From Ampelomyces quisqualis (Eukaryota; Ascomycota; Dothideomycetes; Pleosporales; Phaeosphaeriaceae), in contig JAGTXZ010000008.1 in NCBI GenBank assembly GCA_018398575.1, positions 434,001 through 498,000 on the forward strand: a stretch of DNA of 64,000 bases. The letters are read 5' to 3'. Of this stretch, positions 33,726-44,227 are shown piece after piece. Each line of letters starts with the position of its first letter. Position 1 is the stretch's first letter. The notes under the pieces were generated by a model. That model did no database searches, had not been told where the DNA came from, and saw nothing but the letters and a program-made list of their open reading frames with translations. The translations under genes and the position numbers were made by a program.

Positions 33726-36700
33726 ATGTCTGCCAGGGGAGCCCGAAGCCGAAAAGTCCAGCAAAAGGTTGCCGAGAAGAACGAAAACAAGGCTGGCAAG
33801 AGCAAAGCTGTCGAGACCAACTCTGAGCCCCGCGATGGCTTTGCCGATTGGCGCACCACACCGAGCGGCGATCATCCTAACAGAGCTATCACACGGTCAC
33901 TCACAGTCTCAAGTCGTGCGACCTCGCGGAGCAGTGGTACCAATGAGAGCAGTACCCGCCCGACATTGAACACGTTCTACCCAAGCAACTCCTCAGAAGT
34001 ACGAGCGGCACAGTCTCCAGGAGGTGGTTCCGCCTCCGTCTCGGACACTTCCACCCAAGGCAAAGAGAAGACAAAATTCCAAGCCAATGGCAAGGAAACA
34101 AACGCGCCGCGGGGAAGAGGAGGCGGGGTGCCCGTTAAGAAGACGGTAGCACTACCATCTATTCGAGCAGAGTCAGTGGCTTCCTACATTCCGCCAAACC
34201 AAAAGACATGGTTGAACTTTAAGATTTGGAAAGGAGGCAAAGATGGAATGCGCCCGTATGGCGGGTTTGATTTTGTGAGTAACCTAGTGTTTGTTGCACA
34301 GTGCCAACCTAATAAAACGTACCAGGATGAGGACATGAGATCCGGGACTGTACTCATCTACTTCAAAGAAGAGCAGGCTAACGATGAGCACCCCTTGCTT
34401 TCGATTCGAGCGGAGCTCGATGTCCTTGCAAATTCAGAATCGACTTGGCTGAGAGAAACACTCCAATACAGTCGCATAGATGACGACGAGGAGGACTGGA
34501 ATCTGCCAACCACGTCCATGTCATCCATGTCGCCGCATAACTACTCTCACTATGATGATCAATCCAGACACCGTCGTATGCTGGCACCAACCGCACCTGG
34601 CGGTCGATCGCCTCCACCATTCAACATTGACCAAGCATATGATGGCACTTCGACGAGGGCTGCATCCAGACTAGATCAAATATCTGAAATGGACCATGCA
34701 CGGCAGTCAGATATGGTTTCGTCGTTTCAGCCATCTACCCATGACAGACCCACGCATAAAATATGGTTCACTGCACCTGAGCACATCAAGACAGCACAGG
34801 GACAGCGAATGCATCATCTCGCCATTCGGAATTTTCTAGCAATGCTGCATGGCAAGCCTATAGTTGGCGCTGATCTGTTCGACATGTTGAACACACTTCA
34901 GCCTCAGATTGAAGACATGTACAAGTTTGACGACAATCGATCTAGCATTACGGCTCGCGATCGAAGTATCCAAATGATTACCAACTACCTTGGCCAGCAC
35001 GGGATTGACGATGTCCGTACCAGTATCAAGAGCGCCATGTGTCTCCTTGCTTGGTCCGAACAGGATACTATCAGGTGGCGGCAAGGCTATCTCGAGAATT
35101 TTGTGCATCTTGCCGGCGTGATGATACCTGAGCTAGAGGAGGTCCCCGAATTCAAGCGTCTCTCAGTTGTAACCAGAAGAAATCTCGGCATAGCAGCGAA
35201 GACCTTACAGTTGCGCAAGATGGAGGCGGAAGAGAAGCTTGCTAATTTCGATTTCAGCGATCTGTGGGAAGACTCGTCGAGAGCTGTGAATAGTCCGGTC
35301 TACCAGAGCTATCAAGCCTTCCGATCATTTCTCATCAACCACTACGCGCGAAATTACGGTCGCTGGCCGCCAGCCAACGACAGGACTTGGCTCAATCGAA
35401 AGACAGTCCTTGCTCTACAAGACGATTTCGGCTCGCTCTACGACTATTTAGTCAATCGAGATGTGGTCTGGAACCCGCGCGAGGCACGTGCCAGTAGAAA
35501 GTGGGAGATGGCACACCGCAAAAATGACGAGTTCAAGGCTGATGTGCCCGAGTTGGGTATCACAGATGTCCTAGTGAGATTTGATGCGAAGTTCAGCTAC
35601 GCGCACATTCCGCATCCCTACCCATTGCTACCGCGGGATATACCCAGGGCAGCCAAGGAGAAAGAGAAGAAGAGCTTATTCTCGAGTCTAAAGAAAGACA
35701 AGGGCAAGGGCAGTACGAAAGATGCAAAAGCGCATCTGCAGCTTTCCATCCTGTTCAGTGATGCAACCAACATTGAGAAGTTGGACGTCAACTTTAACGG
35801 TGAGTGCCTCTACTCTCTGACCAGTATCCATGACTAACAGCCGAACAGGCTCAACGCTCATCGACAAATTCGAGCAATTCGAGATGACTACTGATCTCAA
35901 GAACACTACGCCACGAGAAGCTCGCCTAGGTCGATGGGTTCTTTTATACGGCATTTTGCAAGTGCTCTCCACGCTCTCCGTCGACGTCCAAGGCCTCAAA
36001 CACACCGACGGCGTCCGCTACTTCCTCTGCACCGACCTCAAGCGCTGCCCCGAATGGGTCACAAACAACCAAACCTCCCATCTCGAAGCCTCGCAAAAAC
36101 GCTCCTGGTGCTGGCAGCGCAGCTGGGATCCCGACCCCGTGCTAGCTGCCCCCGTCGAACTTGAAGCTACCCCGTCCCACGAAAGCCACCACCAACCAAG
36201 CATACCATCTCCCAACGCCGAACTTGGCGCTTACGATGATAATGCGCATGGAGATCGACAACTCCACCACCACACTGACCTCGCACCTCCTCCACGCCTC
36301 GGCCTCTCCACCGACGGCCCAACTTTAACATCAACAAACATAAACCACATCAACGAAAAAACCACATACCTCTCCCTCTCCCCTCCAGCCCGCCAGCCCA
36401 TAGCCCAAGACTACGCGCGCCGCTGCGAAGACGAAAAAGCGATACACTACTCCGAGTTGAACCACCATAACAACACCTGGACTCGACGCTTCGACTCATT
36501 ACCACACGCCCCCGCACTGCTCCGCGCGAATCCAAATTCCACCACCCATGACGATGCAACATACGCACCTCCGAGCGCCGAGTTTACCTTCCTACAGCCG
36601 CTGCCCCGACCGCGCGATACCGATCTCGCCACGTATCCGTTTGACGCCGAGGATGTCGACTGGCCTGTTCCGCCGGGGTATACCGAGGCGGACGAGCGCG

Positions 36701-36822
36701 CCGTGGGGCGGGATAACAGGGAGAGTGGGATTGGGTATAGTCCTGTGAGCGGAGGGGGATTTGGGCGGGAAGGGATGGGGCAGTGGGGGCGGGAGGAGAG
36801 GAGTCCTAGAAGGGTGTTCTGA
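33726..36822 (+). CDS. Large fungal-specific protein of unknown function (possibly DUF8004 family)
   Basis: Exons 33726-34274, 34326-35799 and 35849-36822 give about 998 aa. Intron 1 (34275-34325, GTGAGT...TACCAG, CCTAAT branch) is 51 nt, in frame and stop-free; removal turns GFDF-VSNLVF into GFDFDEDMRSGTVLIYFKEE, which reads naturally. Residues 1-150 are basic and disordered. A conserved core starts with NQKTWLNFKIWKGGKDGMRP and continues through KIWFTAPEHIKTAQGQRMHH, a helical region ending WSEQDTIRWRQGYLENFVHL, and YARNYGRWPPANDRTWLNRK. The C-terminal 250 residues contain CTDLKRCPEWVTNNQTSH, then His/Pro/Asp-rich low complexity. The WLNFKIWKGGKDG signature recalls a fungal DUF (DUF8004 as I remember it); no biochemical role is known to me. 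Confidence 0.8.
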
Positions 36823-37010
36823 GAGTGAGGGGGGGGCATGGTGAATTGTGAATACGACGTGATGCGTAGCTACAAATGATTCGAGCTAGGCAACGTGGTG
36901 TGGGGAAAAAAAACTGGTCAAGGGGAAATTCGAGAGGGATGCTTGGAATAAATTTATCTTGTTCATGTAGGGTGGTAATCTATCTCATCTTGATACCGCG
37001 CCTACTTCAT

Positions 37011-38864
37011 TCACAGCCCACCAAGCGAGAAAAACGCTCTGCGCTTCTTCTCCCTTGCTTCGTGTTCCGTTGCCTCCGCCGCACCCTCGCTCTTGGGACG
37101 ATTTCTCTTACTTTTTTTCTGCCCTGTTTTCGACGCGGTTGGTTGTTCCTCGCCCGTGCGGGCAACGGGTGTCGTCGACTTGACTGCGTCTTTGATGGTC
37201 TGCTTGGAGAGACAAAAGTCAATGTGTGCGTTGAACGATGCGTCGTCTGGGTGCTGTGGGAGCGAGCAAATGGGACAAGACCAGTGATTTTCTGCGGGCG
37301 GGAGTGACGACGCGTCGTTTGCGTTGGTGGGGGGCACATGCTGTTCGGTTTGGAGGTGGTGTTGTGACCAGGTTTCCAGCTCGTTCATTTCGTCGTTGCG
37401 TTCTTGTCTTGCGGCGTCTTCGAAGTCTTGTTCGGGCCACGTCTGCCAGGCGCTGTCGCTTGTTGTTTGGTTATGCTTGGGCACGGTGCTGCGAGGCTTG
37501 ACGCGGCCGAAGAAGTCGATGCCGGGCTTCTTTGTGCTGATGATGTGCGTGACGCGCAGCCCCATGAGGCGTAGTTTCATGTTTGGTATTTCCTTCATCA
37601 GTCTCTCTAACATGGGTAGGCTGTACTTGTACAGATCGTCTGCGCGGTGCACTGCGAATGGCGGAGTGGTCTGCCGCGTGAGGACCTCGTACGTGTGCAG
37701 CTTGATCTTGATGCAGAGTGTCCGGCCTTTGTACTCTGTGCGTTTCAGGTCGCCTTGGAGCTCTTCAGCAACGTGGCGGAGTTTATCGCGCAACGCGTCT
37801 GGTGACTGCAGTTCCCGGAATGTGGTTTCCGTACCGACACTCTTACGCTCATAGTCTTCGGCTCGCTGGATCTTCGTACGCCCTAGGCCCAAGTAGCACT
37901 GCATCAAAAACTGGAAAGCCTTGTCACCAAAAAGCTTTGCAAGAACCGATCGGTGGGCATATATGTCTCCGCATGTCTTGACACCAATCGCATCGAGCTC
38001 GCGCTCGAACACGCGACCAATGCCATTGACTTTACGGGTTGGCATGGTCTTCATGAATTCCATGATCGTCTGCCTATCGCTGGCTAAGAAGAACTGTCCA
38101 TTCGGCTTATTCTTGTTCGAGCAAATCTTGGCCAGTTTGGCATTCGCAGCTATACCCGCGGACACTGTGATCCTGGTCTTTTCGTGGACGTCTGCCCGCA
38201 GCTGACTGACAACCTCTTCTGGGCTCATGTGGTGCTCCTCGCAGTATTGAGTGAGGTTCAGGTAGGCCTCGTCGCAACTAGCGCTCTCGAACCCCGGATC
38301 ATACAGTGCCAGTACCTCGCGGACCTCCTCTGCCTTTGCCATGTACTTTGCAAAGTTCATAGGGACACATATGAGCTGCGGGCAGAGCTTCTTAGCGACG
38401 AAGCCGGCCATGCCTGAACGACATCCGAATCGCCTGGCGTGGTAGTTGCATGTTGTAAGCACGCCCTTGCCGACAGCCATAGGCACCTCCTTCAGCTCTG
38501 GCCGGTCGAGTTCTTCGACTGCGGCATAAAACGCATCGCAGTCAATGTGCACCACCACTTGACTGAGGTCTCGGCTCAGCTCCAGCTCCGCGACGTAGTC
38601 GTCCGCTCTCCGCAGATCGGCGGTCAGATCGAGCTTCTCCAGCTGACGCCTCTTGGCCAGGATCCTGGCAATCTTCTCGGTCAGGTTCTTGTCCTTGGCC
38701 TCCTCATTGTTGAAGAACTTGGAGCCCTTGGAAGCGTGATAGATGACCTCGGACACCTTCTGCTGATCAACTGTGTCCTGGCCAGCTTTTGTCAGCGAAG
38801 GGCCCAGCAGGTGGTACTTGAGCGAGTCGTGCTCGGTGGAGGCTGTGGTGTTGGCAGCGCTCAT
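37011..38864 (-). CDS. polK: DNA polymerase kappa (Y-family translesion polymerase)
   Basis: Single exon, 617 aa, starting at the ATG at 38864 (context CCGCCATGAGC); the longer open frame to 38927 begins with GTG and should not be used. Translesion synthesis polymerase of the DinB class, nuclear. Pol-kappa N-clasp: KGSKFFNNEEAKDKNLTEKI. Palm: VVHIDCDAFYAAVEELD (D108, D110) and ESASCDEAYLNLT (D198, E199) supply the metal ligands. Thumb/HhH: TRKVNGIGRVFERELDAIGV. Little-finger region: KSVGTETTFRELQSPD. A C-terminal UBZ zinc finger (CPICSLPQHPDDASFNAH...C, near residue 530) would bind ubiquitinated PCNA. The extreme C-terminus KKRRAFFSLGGL is basic plus aromatic, possibly NLS and PCNA contact. 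All catalytic residues are present. Confidence 0.93.
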   Translation of the reverse strand: MSAANTTASTEHDSLKYHLLGPSLTKAGQDTVDQQKVSEVIYHASKGSKFFNNEEAKDKNLTEKIARILAKRRQLEKLDLTADLRRADDYVAELELSRDLSQVVVHIDCDAFYAAVEELDRPELKEVPMAVGKGVLTTCNYHARRFGCRSGMAGFVAKKLCPQLICVPMNFAKYMAKAEEVREVLALYDPGFESASCDEAYLNLTQYCEEHHMSPEEVVSQLRADVHEKTRITVSAGIAANAKLAKICSNKNKPNGQFFLASDRQTIMEFMKTMPTRKVNGIGRVFERELDAIGVKTCGDIYAHRSVLAKLFGDKAFQFLMQCYLGLGRTKIQRAEDYERKSVGTETTFRELQSPDALRDKLRHVAEELQGDLKRTEYKGRTLCIKIKLHTYEVLTRQTTPPFAVHRADDLYKYSLPMLERLMKEIPNMKLRLMGLRVTHIISTKKPGIDFFGRVKPRSTVPKHNQTTSDSAWQTWPEQDFEDAARQERNDEMNELETWSQHHLQTEQHVPPTNANDASSLPPAENHWSCPICSLPQHPDDASFNAHIDFCLSKQTIKDAVKSTTPVARTGEEQPTASKTGQKKSKRNRPKSEGAAEATEHEAREKKRRAFFSLGGL

Positions 38865-39344
38865 GGCGGGTGCGCTGCCATGCTGGGTGCAGTGACACGG
38901 CGCTTGGCGACGCGACGAGAGGCTCACCGAAGTGAATGACGCGCCCCACGCCTAGGCCCAACGAGGACTAGCGCACAAGTGCCCCAGTGCCCAAGGCCAA
39001 GGATCCACCAGGTCCACACTGCACAGTGCCGGCCAGCACACATCAACCCCCTCCCACCACAGCAACCGGCCACATTGTCCTCCGTATCTCGTCATGGACC
39101 TGCCTCCGCACACTCGCCCTTCAGCACCGCCGCCATCGTAGCCGCGGGGAGTCGCACGTGCCGAAATAATTTGTTTGGGCTCTGCTCAGCCCTCTAGTCC
39201 CCGAGGCCGCGCAAACATCAACAGCGCCTGTCAACACGGCCCGGCCTAGCAACCGCCCACCCGCCCTACGCCGCACCGCGAGGCCATGATCCCCCTCTGC
39301 ACACGCCCAACGACCCTTGCCAAGAGCTGGACTAAGCGCGGAGG
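38865..39344. other. Divergent intergenic region, polK / coiled-coil gene
   Basis: 480 bp, C-rich on the plus strand. A splice-donor-like GGTGAGC on the minus strand at about 38923-38928 may mark a 5' UTR intron of polK. Confidence 0.4.
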
Positions 39345-41387
39345 ATGCCCATCGACCGCAACCCCCAGAACCACCTCAAGCCGAAGCTGGCGAGCAACCG
39401 GACCGCGAAGACGCCTCTGACCCCCCGCCTCGCCTCGGCGCCCCCAACGGCCACCACGGGCAGCGCGCAGTCTGGCCGGCCCGTCCGCACCAGCAATGCA
39501 GCCACCCCGCGAGTCACCACGACGATCCACGAGGACGTCACGCCCGTGAAGGCCTTCCTGAACAGCAATGTCACCCCGCGGTCGTCTTCGCGCAAGTCTC
39601 GCGTGGGCGTGGAGAGCGCCTCGTCCACACCGAGCGGCACGCCGACTTCTTCGCGGCCGACTTCGAGCCTAGACTTTCCACCCCCAGAGCATGGCATGGG
39701 CAGTAAGAGCGCCCACGCCGGCGTGCGGCAACGCAGCACACCAGGGCAAGGGGGTCCTCCATTCGCTCCTCGCTCGAGACCGCCGCTGTCTCACATACAC
39801 AACTCGGTGCCAGCTGATGCAGGCTCGGCGAAGCCCACTTCGCCCCTGTTCTTCCATGCCAGCGACGCCCGGGACGCCACGCCTCAAGAGCCAGCCCCAA
39901 CTCACAAGAAGGCGCCTGTCTTCTTCTACGCCAACGGCAAGCAGGACGAGCTTCGTCGGAGATCTGACATGTCGTCCCCGCCCTTGTCCGTGGCAGGCAA
40001 GCTACAGTCGGAGAGCAAGTTCTTCCACGCTGACTCTGTGTCCGAAGCGAGGAACCAACCTCCAAACAATATCCCGTCCCCCATGTCGGTATCACCAGAG
40101 CCGCTGGGCCCGTATCCGGCTCATGGCCAATCGTTCCGCGCGCCATCGCCTACAAAAGAGTGGGCACACTTATCGTATCGCAAAGGCGCCTCTCAAGTCA
40201 TGCGGCCTTCGATAGTCTCGCGCAACTCTGCATTGTCCATTCTCTCAGGTCCCAACACATCAGACATACCAGACCGCTTTAGCAGACGATCAAGTGCCGC
40301 ATCCTATGCGTTAAGAGGCACACATGGCAAAAGTGCTAGTCTATCATCCATCGACTCGGTGACCGACCCAAGGAATCCGTCTCTCAACGAGCCCGTACGC
40401 CTTTCACCGAGTCCTCTAAACACAGAGAGTCGCGCAGTTAGCATCGCCTCACTCGCGGAAAGTATATCTTCCACGCCATCACCGCCAATGCCAACATTTT
40501 CCGCTCCTCAATCTCCAGGCTCCGCAAGTCCAACACAGGCCGTACAAAGTGCGCTAGAGACAATGAACGAGCTTGCAGCGAATGCACGGCGGGAGCGAAA
40601 GGTGCTAGACTTGGAAATCAGCAATTCCTCTCTGCTGGCCATCAACCGTACGCTGGAAAAAGAGGTTCGCAAGCAAAAGGCCGAATTGAGGAGGTTTCGA
40701 CGCATGAGCAGAGCCGGTCGCTTCACTGCGGATGCTACGGGAGGGCTGGATAGCTCTCCTTTGCTTGGTAGTAGCCACATTGGGGACCTATCAGACATGT
40801 CGGAAGAAGAAGAGGGGGACGAGATTCAGAAATTGGAAGAGGAAGACCCGGACAGCAGCGACGAGTCTTTCGATGAAGCTCAACTGAGTCCCTCCGCCCA
40901 ATTGGAACGAGACGAGGTCCATCGATTTGGAGACGAGAAGCGCCTCCAACTCGATCTATCCAAACATCGAGACCTTTTGCTCGACAGCCAGAAGATGAAC
41001 CAAAGTCTCAAGCGATGCATGAACTGGACCGAACAGCTCATCAAAGATGGCCAAAAGGCGCTGGAATACCAAGTCCGGCCCAGCGACGTCAAGCTTGGTG
41101 GACGCGTCCTCGTTGTCGAAGACGATGATCATGACACACAGGCTGAAGAGTCTAAGAGTCTTCTCAGCCCCTGGAGTCCCTTACACCGCGCAGTCGACGG
41201 CGTAGAAGCACTGGACTCGCCCTTTTTCGCCAACGCTATGGAACGTATTGTCGACCGCGACAGCGGCGTCGATATCGATGGGTTAGAAGCACTTGCTCGG
41301 GAGACTCCAGAAACACCGACATCCCTTGGCTCACCCTTCGAAGAGCGCATACGCCGCTTACAAGCATCCATCGAAGCTCTCTCGTGA
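39345..41387 (+). CDS. Disordered/coiled-coil protein of unknown function
   Basis: Single exon, 680 aa. The first 390 residues are Ser/Pro/Thr/Ala-rich and disordered, with many SP/TP sites (kinase-target-like) and three similar short motifs: PLFFHASD, PVFFYANG and SKFFHADS (about residues 165, 190 and 225), i.e. a repeated [PS]x-FF-[HY]A-[SND] element. A coiled coil follows (NELAANARRERKVLDLEISN and RTLEKEVRKQKAELRRFRRM, about 405-450), then a very acidic stretch (SEEEEGDEIQKLEEEDPDSS) and a second helical block (LDLSKHRDLLLDSQKMNQSL). I do not recognise a named family. The stop codon is followed within 10 nt by the tandem repeat array described next. Confidence 0.75.
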   Translation: MPIDRNPQNHLKPKLASNRTAKTPLTPRLASAPPTATTGSAQSGRPVRTSNAATPRVTTTIHEDVTPVKAFLNSNVTPRSSSRKSRVGVESASSTPSGTPTSSRPTSSLDFPPPEHGMGSKSAHAGVRQRSTPGQGGPPFAPRSRPPLSHIHNSVPADAGSAKPTSPLFFHASDARDATPQEPAPTHKKAPVFFYANGKQDELRRRSDMSSPPLSVAGKLQSESKFFHADSVSEARNQPPNNIPSPMSVSPEPLGPYPAHGQSFRAPSPTKEWAHLSYRKGASQVMRPSIVSRNSALSILSGPNTSDIPDRFSRRSSAASYALRGTHGKSASLSSIDSVTDPRNPSLNEPVRLSPSPLNTESRAVSIASLAESISSTPSPPMPTFSAPQSPGSASPTQAVQSALETMNELAANARRERKVLDLEISNSSLLAINRTLEKEVRKQKAELRRFRRMSRAGRFTADATGGLDSSPLLGSSHIGDLSDMSEEEEGDEIQKLEEEDPDSSDESFDEAQLSPSAQLERDEVHRFGDEKRLQLDLSKHRDLLLDSQKMNQSLKRCMNWTEQLIKDGQKALEYQVRPSDVKLGGRVLVVEDDDHDTQAEESKSLLSPWSPLHRAVDGVEALDSPFFANAMERIVDRDSGVDIDGLEALARETPETPTSLGSPFEERIRRLQASIEALS

Positions 41388-41394
41388 TATTGCC

Positions 41395-41930
41395 CTTGCC
41401 ATCTCGCCGTTTCTCGTACCGCTTGTAGCTGTGACAACTCATCATCCTTGCGAATTTCACAAGGTCTTTGACGCACAGCCTCACTTTGTCCTCGGCCTTA
41501 CCGCCCTGGCTTTGGTCGCTGCGCGTTGGAGGGGTGACGTTCTTGCATGCGCATCGCTGTGTGAATCCGGCGGGGTCAAGCACCATCCCGCTCGCTGTCT
41601 TTGTTCTGCCTGTAGCTGTGACAACTCACCATTTTTGTGTGCGGCCTCACAGTTCTACGGCTTCACAGCCCTGGTTCTGGTCGTTGTACGTTGGAACGGT
41701 GCTGTTCTTGCATGCGCATCGCGGTATAGACTCAGCGTCGGTCACTTGCCTTGTTGCTGTTTTCGCTCGCCTGTAGCTGTGACAACTCACCATCCTTGCG
41801 AATCTCACAAGGCCTTTGGCGCGCGGCCTCACAGTTCTACGGCTTCCAAGCCCTGGTTCTGGACGCTGCGCGTTGGAGGGGTGCTGTTCTTGCATGCACA
41901 ACGCGTTGTGGATTCGGCGGTGGGTAGGTG
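41395..41930. repeat. Three-copy tandem repeat array, 160-190 bp units
   Basis: Copies begin with the same gtagctgtgacaactca at 41425, 41612 and 41773 (periods 187 and 161 bp), share a central gttctacggctt / gttggaggggtgctgttcttgcatgc-like core, and have diverged by substitutions. Copies 1 and 3 contain a CCTTG...CAAGG inverted repeat that copy 2 lacks in a block of about 26 bp, which explains the shorter period. The array starts directly after the upstream stop codon, so it may lie in that gene's 3' UTR. Minus-strand frames give repeated RCACKN...PT peptides, but with stops between copies. Confidence 0.85.
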
Positions 41931-42962
41931 TTGGTGGTGCAAGGCGAAAACGAGCACGTCTGATGGATGCATGGCGACGACGAAAGCGATTCCTTTGGAT
42001 ACATGACACATCGAAGAGCAGCTCCATGTCGCCCTCGAGCTCGCACACATACCCGGTTCGCGTCACCCACCAACACGCCGGCGACCGTGGTTACCAAAAC
42101 GCCCACGACTACTGCCAGTTTTCTCTCGTCTTACCAAATCCCATACCTCCTCGCACGCGCATTTTACTTTCGTCATACTCGGCGCTAGCATTTGGGCCCT
42201 ACAAGTGACATTTTTGCATACAGGAATCGGCGTTGAGGCACCATACGTTTGGATGCGATTCCAACGTCCCGTCCCCTTTGTCGCCCGCATCTTTCGCCAC
42301 GGCCGACTTTTTCTCGTCTGTCGCTCTGCCACATCTACCGCATCAGTACTGTCTGATTTACAACCAGGTTTTGCGCGCATGTCTTTGCATCTAAAGTCTG
42401 ATGTCTTGTTGTCCTGCAGCGTCATTTGTTGTCCTGCAGCGCCATTTGTTGTCCTGCAGCGCCATTTGTTGTCCTGCAGCGCCATTTGTATTGGTCAGAT
42501 TGTCTTGTTGTCCCTTGTACTTTGTACGTGTAGTTTTATGAGATACCCCCTTTGAAATCGTTTGCACCTAGGAACAGAAAATTGCAATACTTTGTCGGTT
42601 CGCATCACTTTGCGTATTATTACTCCATTTTCTATTCTCGCAACAAGATGGTTCAAGACGTGTGCGAGGATGAGGTGGACTTTGTGTAAATTACTCGGGG
42701 TGAATGTCGTCTTGTTGCAAGCGACAAGCCCGTGCCAACCGAGTATGCAGGCAGGAGTATATCGTGCCTTTGACTTTTGAAGAAACCGGTGCGCCAGAGT
42801 ATGCATGCAGAAGCATAAGATGTGCTAACCAAGAATCGTTAAACCAGTTCCATCCATGTACATCACCAAAAAAAAGCATGCAAGCAATGTACAGAAAAAA
42901 AAAGCGTTTTCCGCTGAGCCCTCTCGCCTCCATCACGCTCGGTAGTAGGTCCGACGCAAGAT
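41931..42962. other. Intergenic remainder around the minisatellite
   Basis: Apart from the minisatellite, this stretch up to the ZIP transporter stop shows no supported gene. 42540-42660 is AT-richer than its surroundings. Confidence 0.4.
42405..42489. repeat. 20-bp minisatellite, four copies
   Basis: Unit gtcctgcagcgccatttgtt repeated from 42411; the first copy has one T for C and the last diverges after 19 bases. Each unit carries the palindrome CTGCAG. Near-perfect identity implies recent slippage or expansion, in contrast to the diverged array 0.5 kb to the left. Confidence 0.9.
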
Positions 42963-44227
42963 TCAAGCCCAGTAGCCAAGAAGTGCCATCAAACCTACTC
43001 GACGAATTAGCAAGCCAGTCTCGCCACAAACCGGAAACAAGCAAGGGAGGAATCTTACCCGCGCCCAACGTCATCAATCCAAACGCCTTTAGAGTCCGAC
43101 TCACCGGCCCCTTTTGCATATACGGACTAAACATGAATTCATGCGCCATGAGCTCAATGAGTCCCGTGTAAATCAGGATTCCCGCCGAAATGCTATCGAA
43201 AATGCCGTTCACGAGTAAGAAGGTGCGGCCCTCGGGCGCAAACGTCTCTCTTACACCGAGGCCAATGGCAATGGCAATGGGCGTCGACACGGCGTACCCG
43301 AGACCGAGTAGGTACGGTGTCCAGCGCTTGGATTTGGGCCAGGGGACTTCTGCGAGACGCGCGCCGAGACCGAGGCCCTCGAAGGTTTGATGGAATACGA
43401 GGACGATGTAGAGGATGATGAATTCTTCGCCTGCGACGGCGAGCGTGAGCCCAATGAAGATGGAGTGGAAGATGACACCGAATTCGAGGATGAAGACGGC
43501 GGTGAGCTGTGCGGTGTACGATTCGTACATGTGCTGGCCCTGACTGTCTGCGCCGAATTCGCCGTTGGCGATGTGGTCGCGCTGGTGGCCGAGGTGGTCT
43601 TCGCCGAGAGCGTGGGGGTTGGCGGGGATATCTTGGGGTGTGCGCTTGCGGTCTTCGAGGCTGGAAGAGTCACCATTGGATGTACGACTGTGGTTCTGGC
43701 CGTGGGAGGGGTCGTAATCAGCGCCGAAGTTTCCGTAGCGCATGACCATGAGCTCGAGGAAGAACATGAGGAAGATGGTCATGAGGGCAATGCCTTCGGG
43801 CCAAGGGTAGGCTGTGATTGTGCCAGCCAAGCATTCGTTACCCAGAGCCTCATTTGCTGGCGCGAGGAGGTGGATGAAAGCTGTGGCTACGATGACGCCG
43901 GATCCAAAGTACTTTGCGGCAAAGAAGACCCATGACGGGACTAGCTTTGACCGACTTCGCTTCGCAAAGGTAGGAAAGACGGCACCTATGGGGCAGTGAG
44001 TAAGGAGACGTATGGAGACTTGCGAGGGCCAGGAGACAGAGAGGATTGTACGTACCAAAGAAAGATCCGACTAGAATCACGAAGATGGCTGAAATCCTGA
44101 TACCCATCCGACCATCGTAGGCGTTGAGCCCGTCACATTGGATTACCTCATCCTCGGGCGGTGTCTCCGGGCCTATCACCTCTTGGCGTAGGACAAGGCG
44201 CGCGAGGTCCATGGCAGCAGCGTCCAT
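42963..44227 (-). CDS. ZIP-family zinc/iron transporter
   Basis: Imports Zn2+ (or Fe2+) across the plasma or vacuolar membrane. Exons 44227-44056, 43985-43059 and 42994-42963 give 376 aa. The tiny third exon encodes LMALLGYWA, the expected ZIP C-terminus; without it the frame runs on into nonsense. Eight hydrophobic spans: around GIRISAIFVILVGSFFGAVF, YFGSGVIVATAFIHLLAPAN, EGIALMTIFLMFFLELMVMR, then the cytosolic His-rich loop (HALGEDHLGHQRDH), followed by YTAQLTAVFILEFGVIFHSI, FIILYIVLVFHQTFEGLGLG, PYLLGLGYAVSTPIAIAIGL and the rest. Metal-site residues are visible in HSIFIGLTLA (helix 4) and HQTFEGLGLG (helix 5). Similar to Zrt1/Zrt2. Confidence 0.93.

Noticed and set aside
38865..38927. Longer N-terminus for pol kappa starting at 38927
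   Set aside because: The codon there is GTG and lies in a splice-donor-like GGTGAGC; the ATG at 38864 has good context and fits the family N-terminus.
41293..42006. Open frame of 237 codons (plus) and overlapping minus frames in the tandem array
   Set aside because: Frames exist only because the repeat period leaves them open; they differ between copies and overlap the end of the upstream gene.
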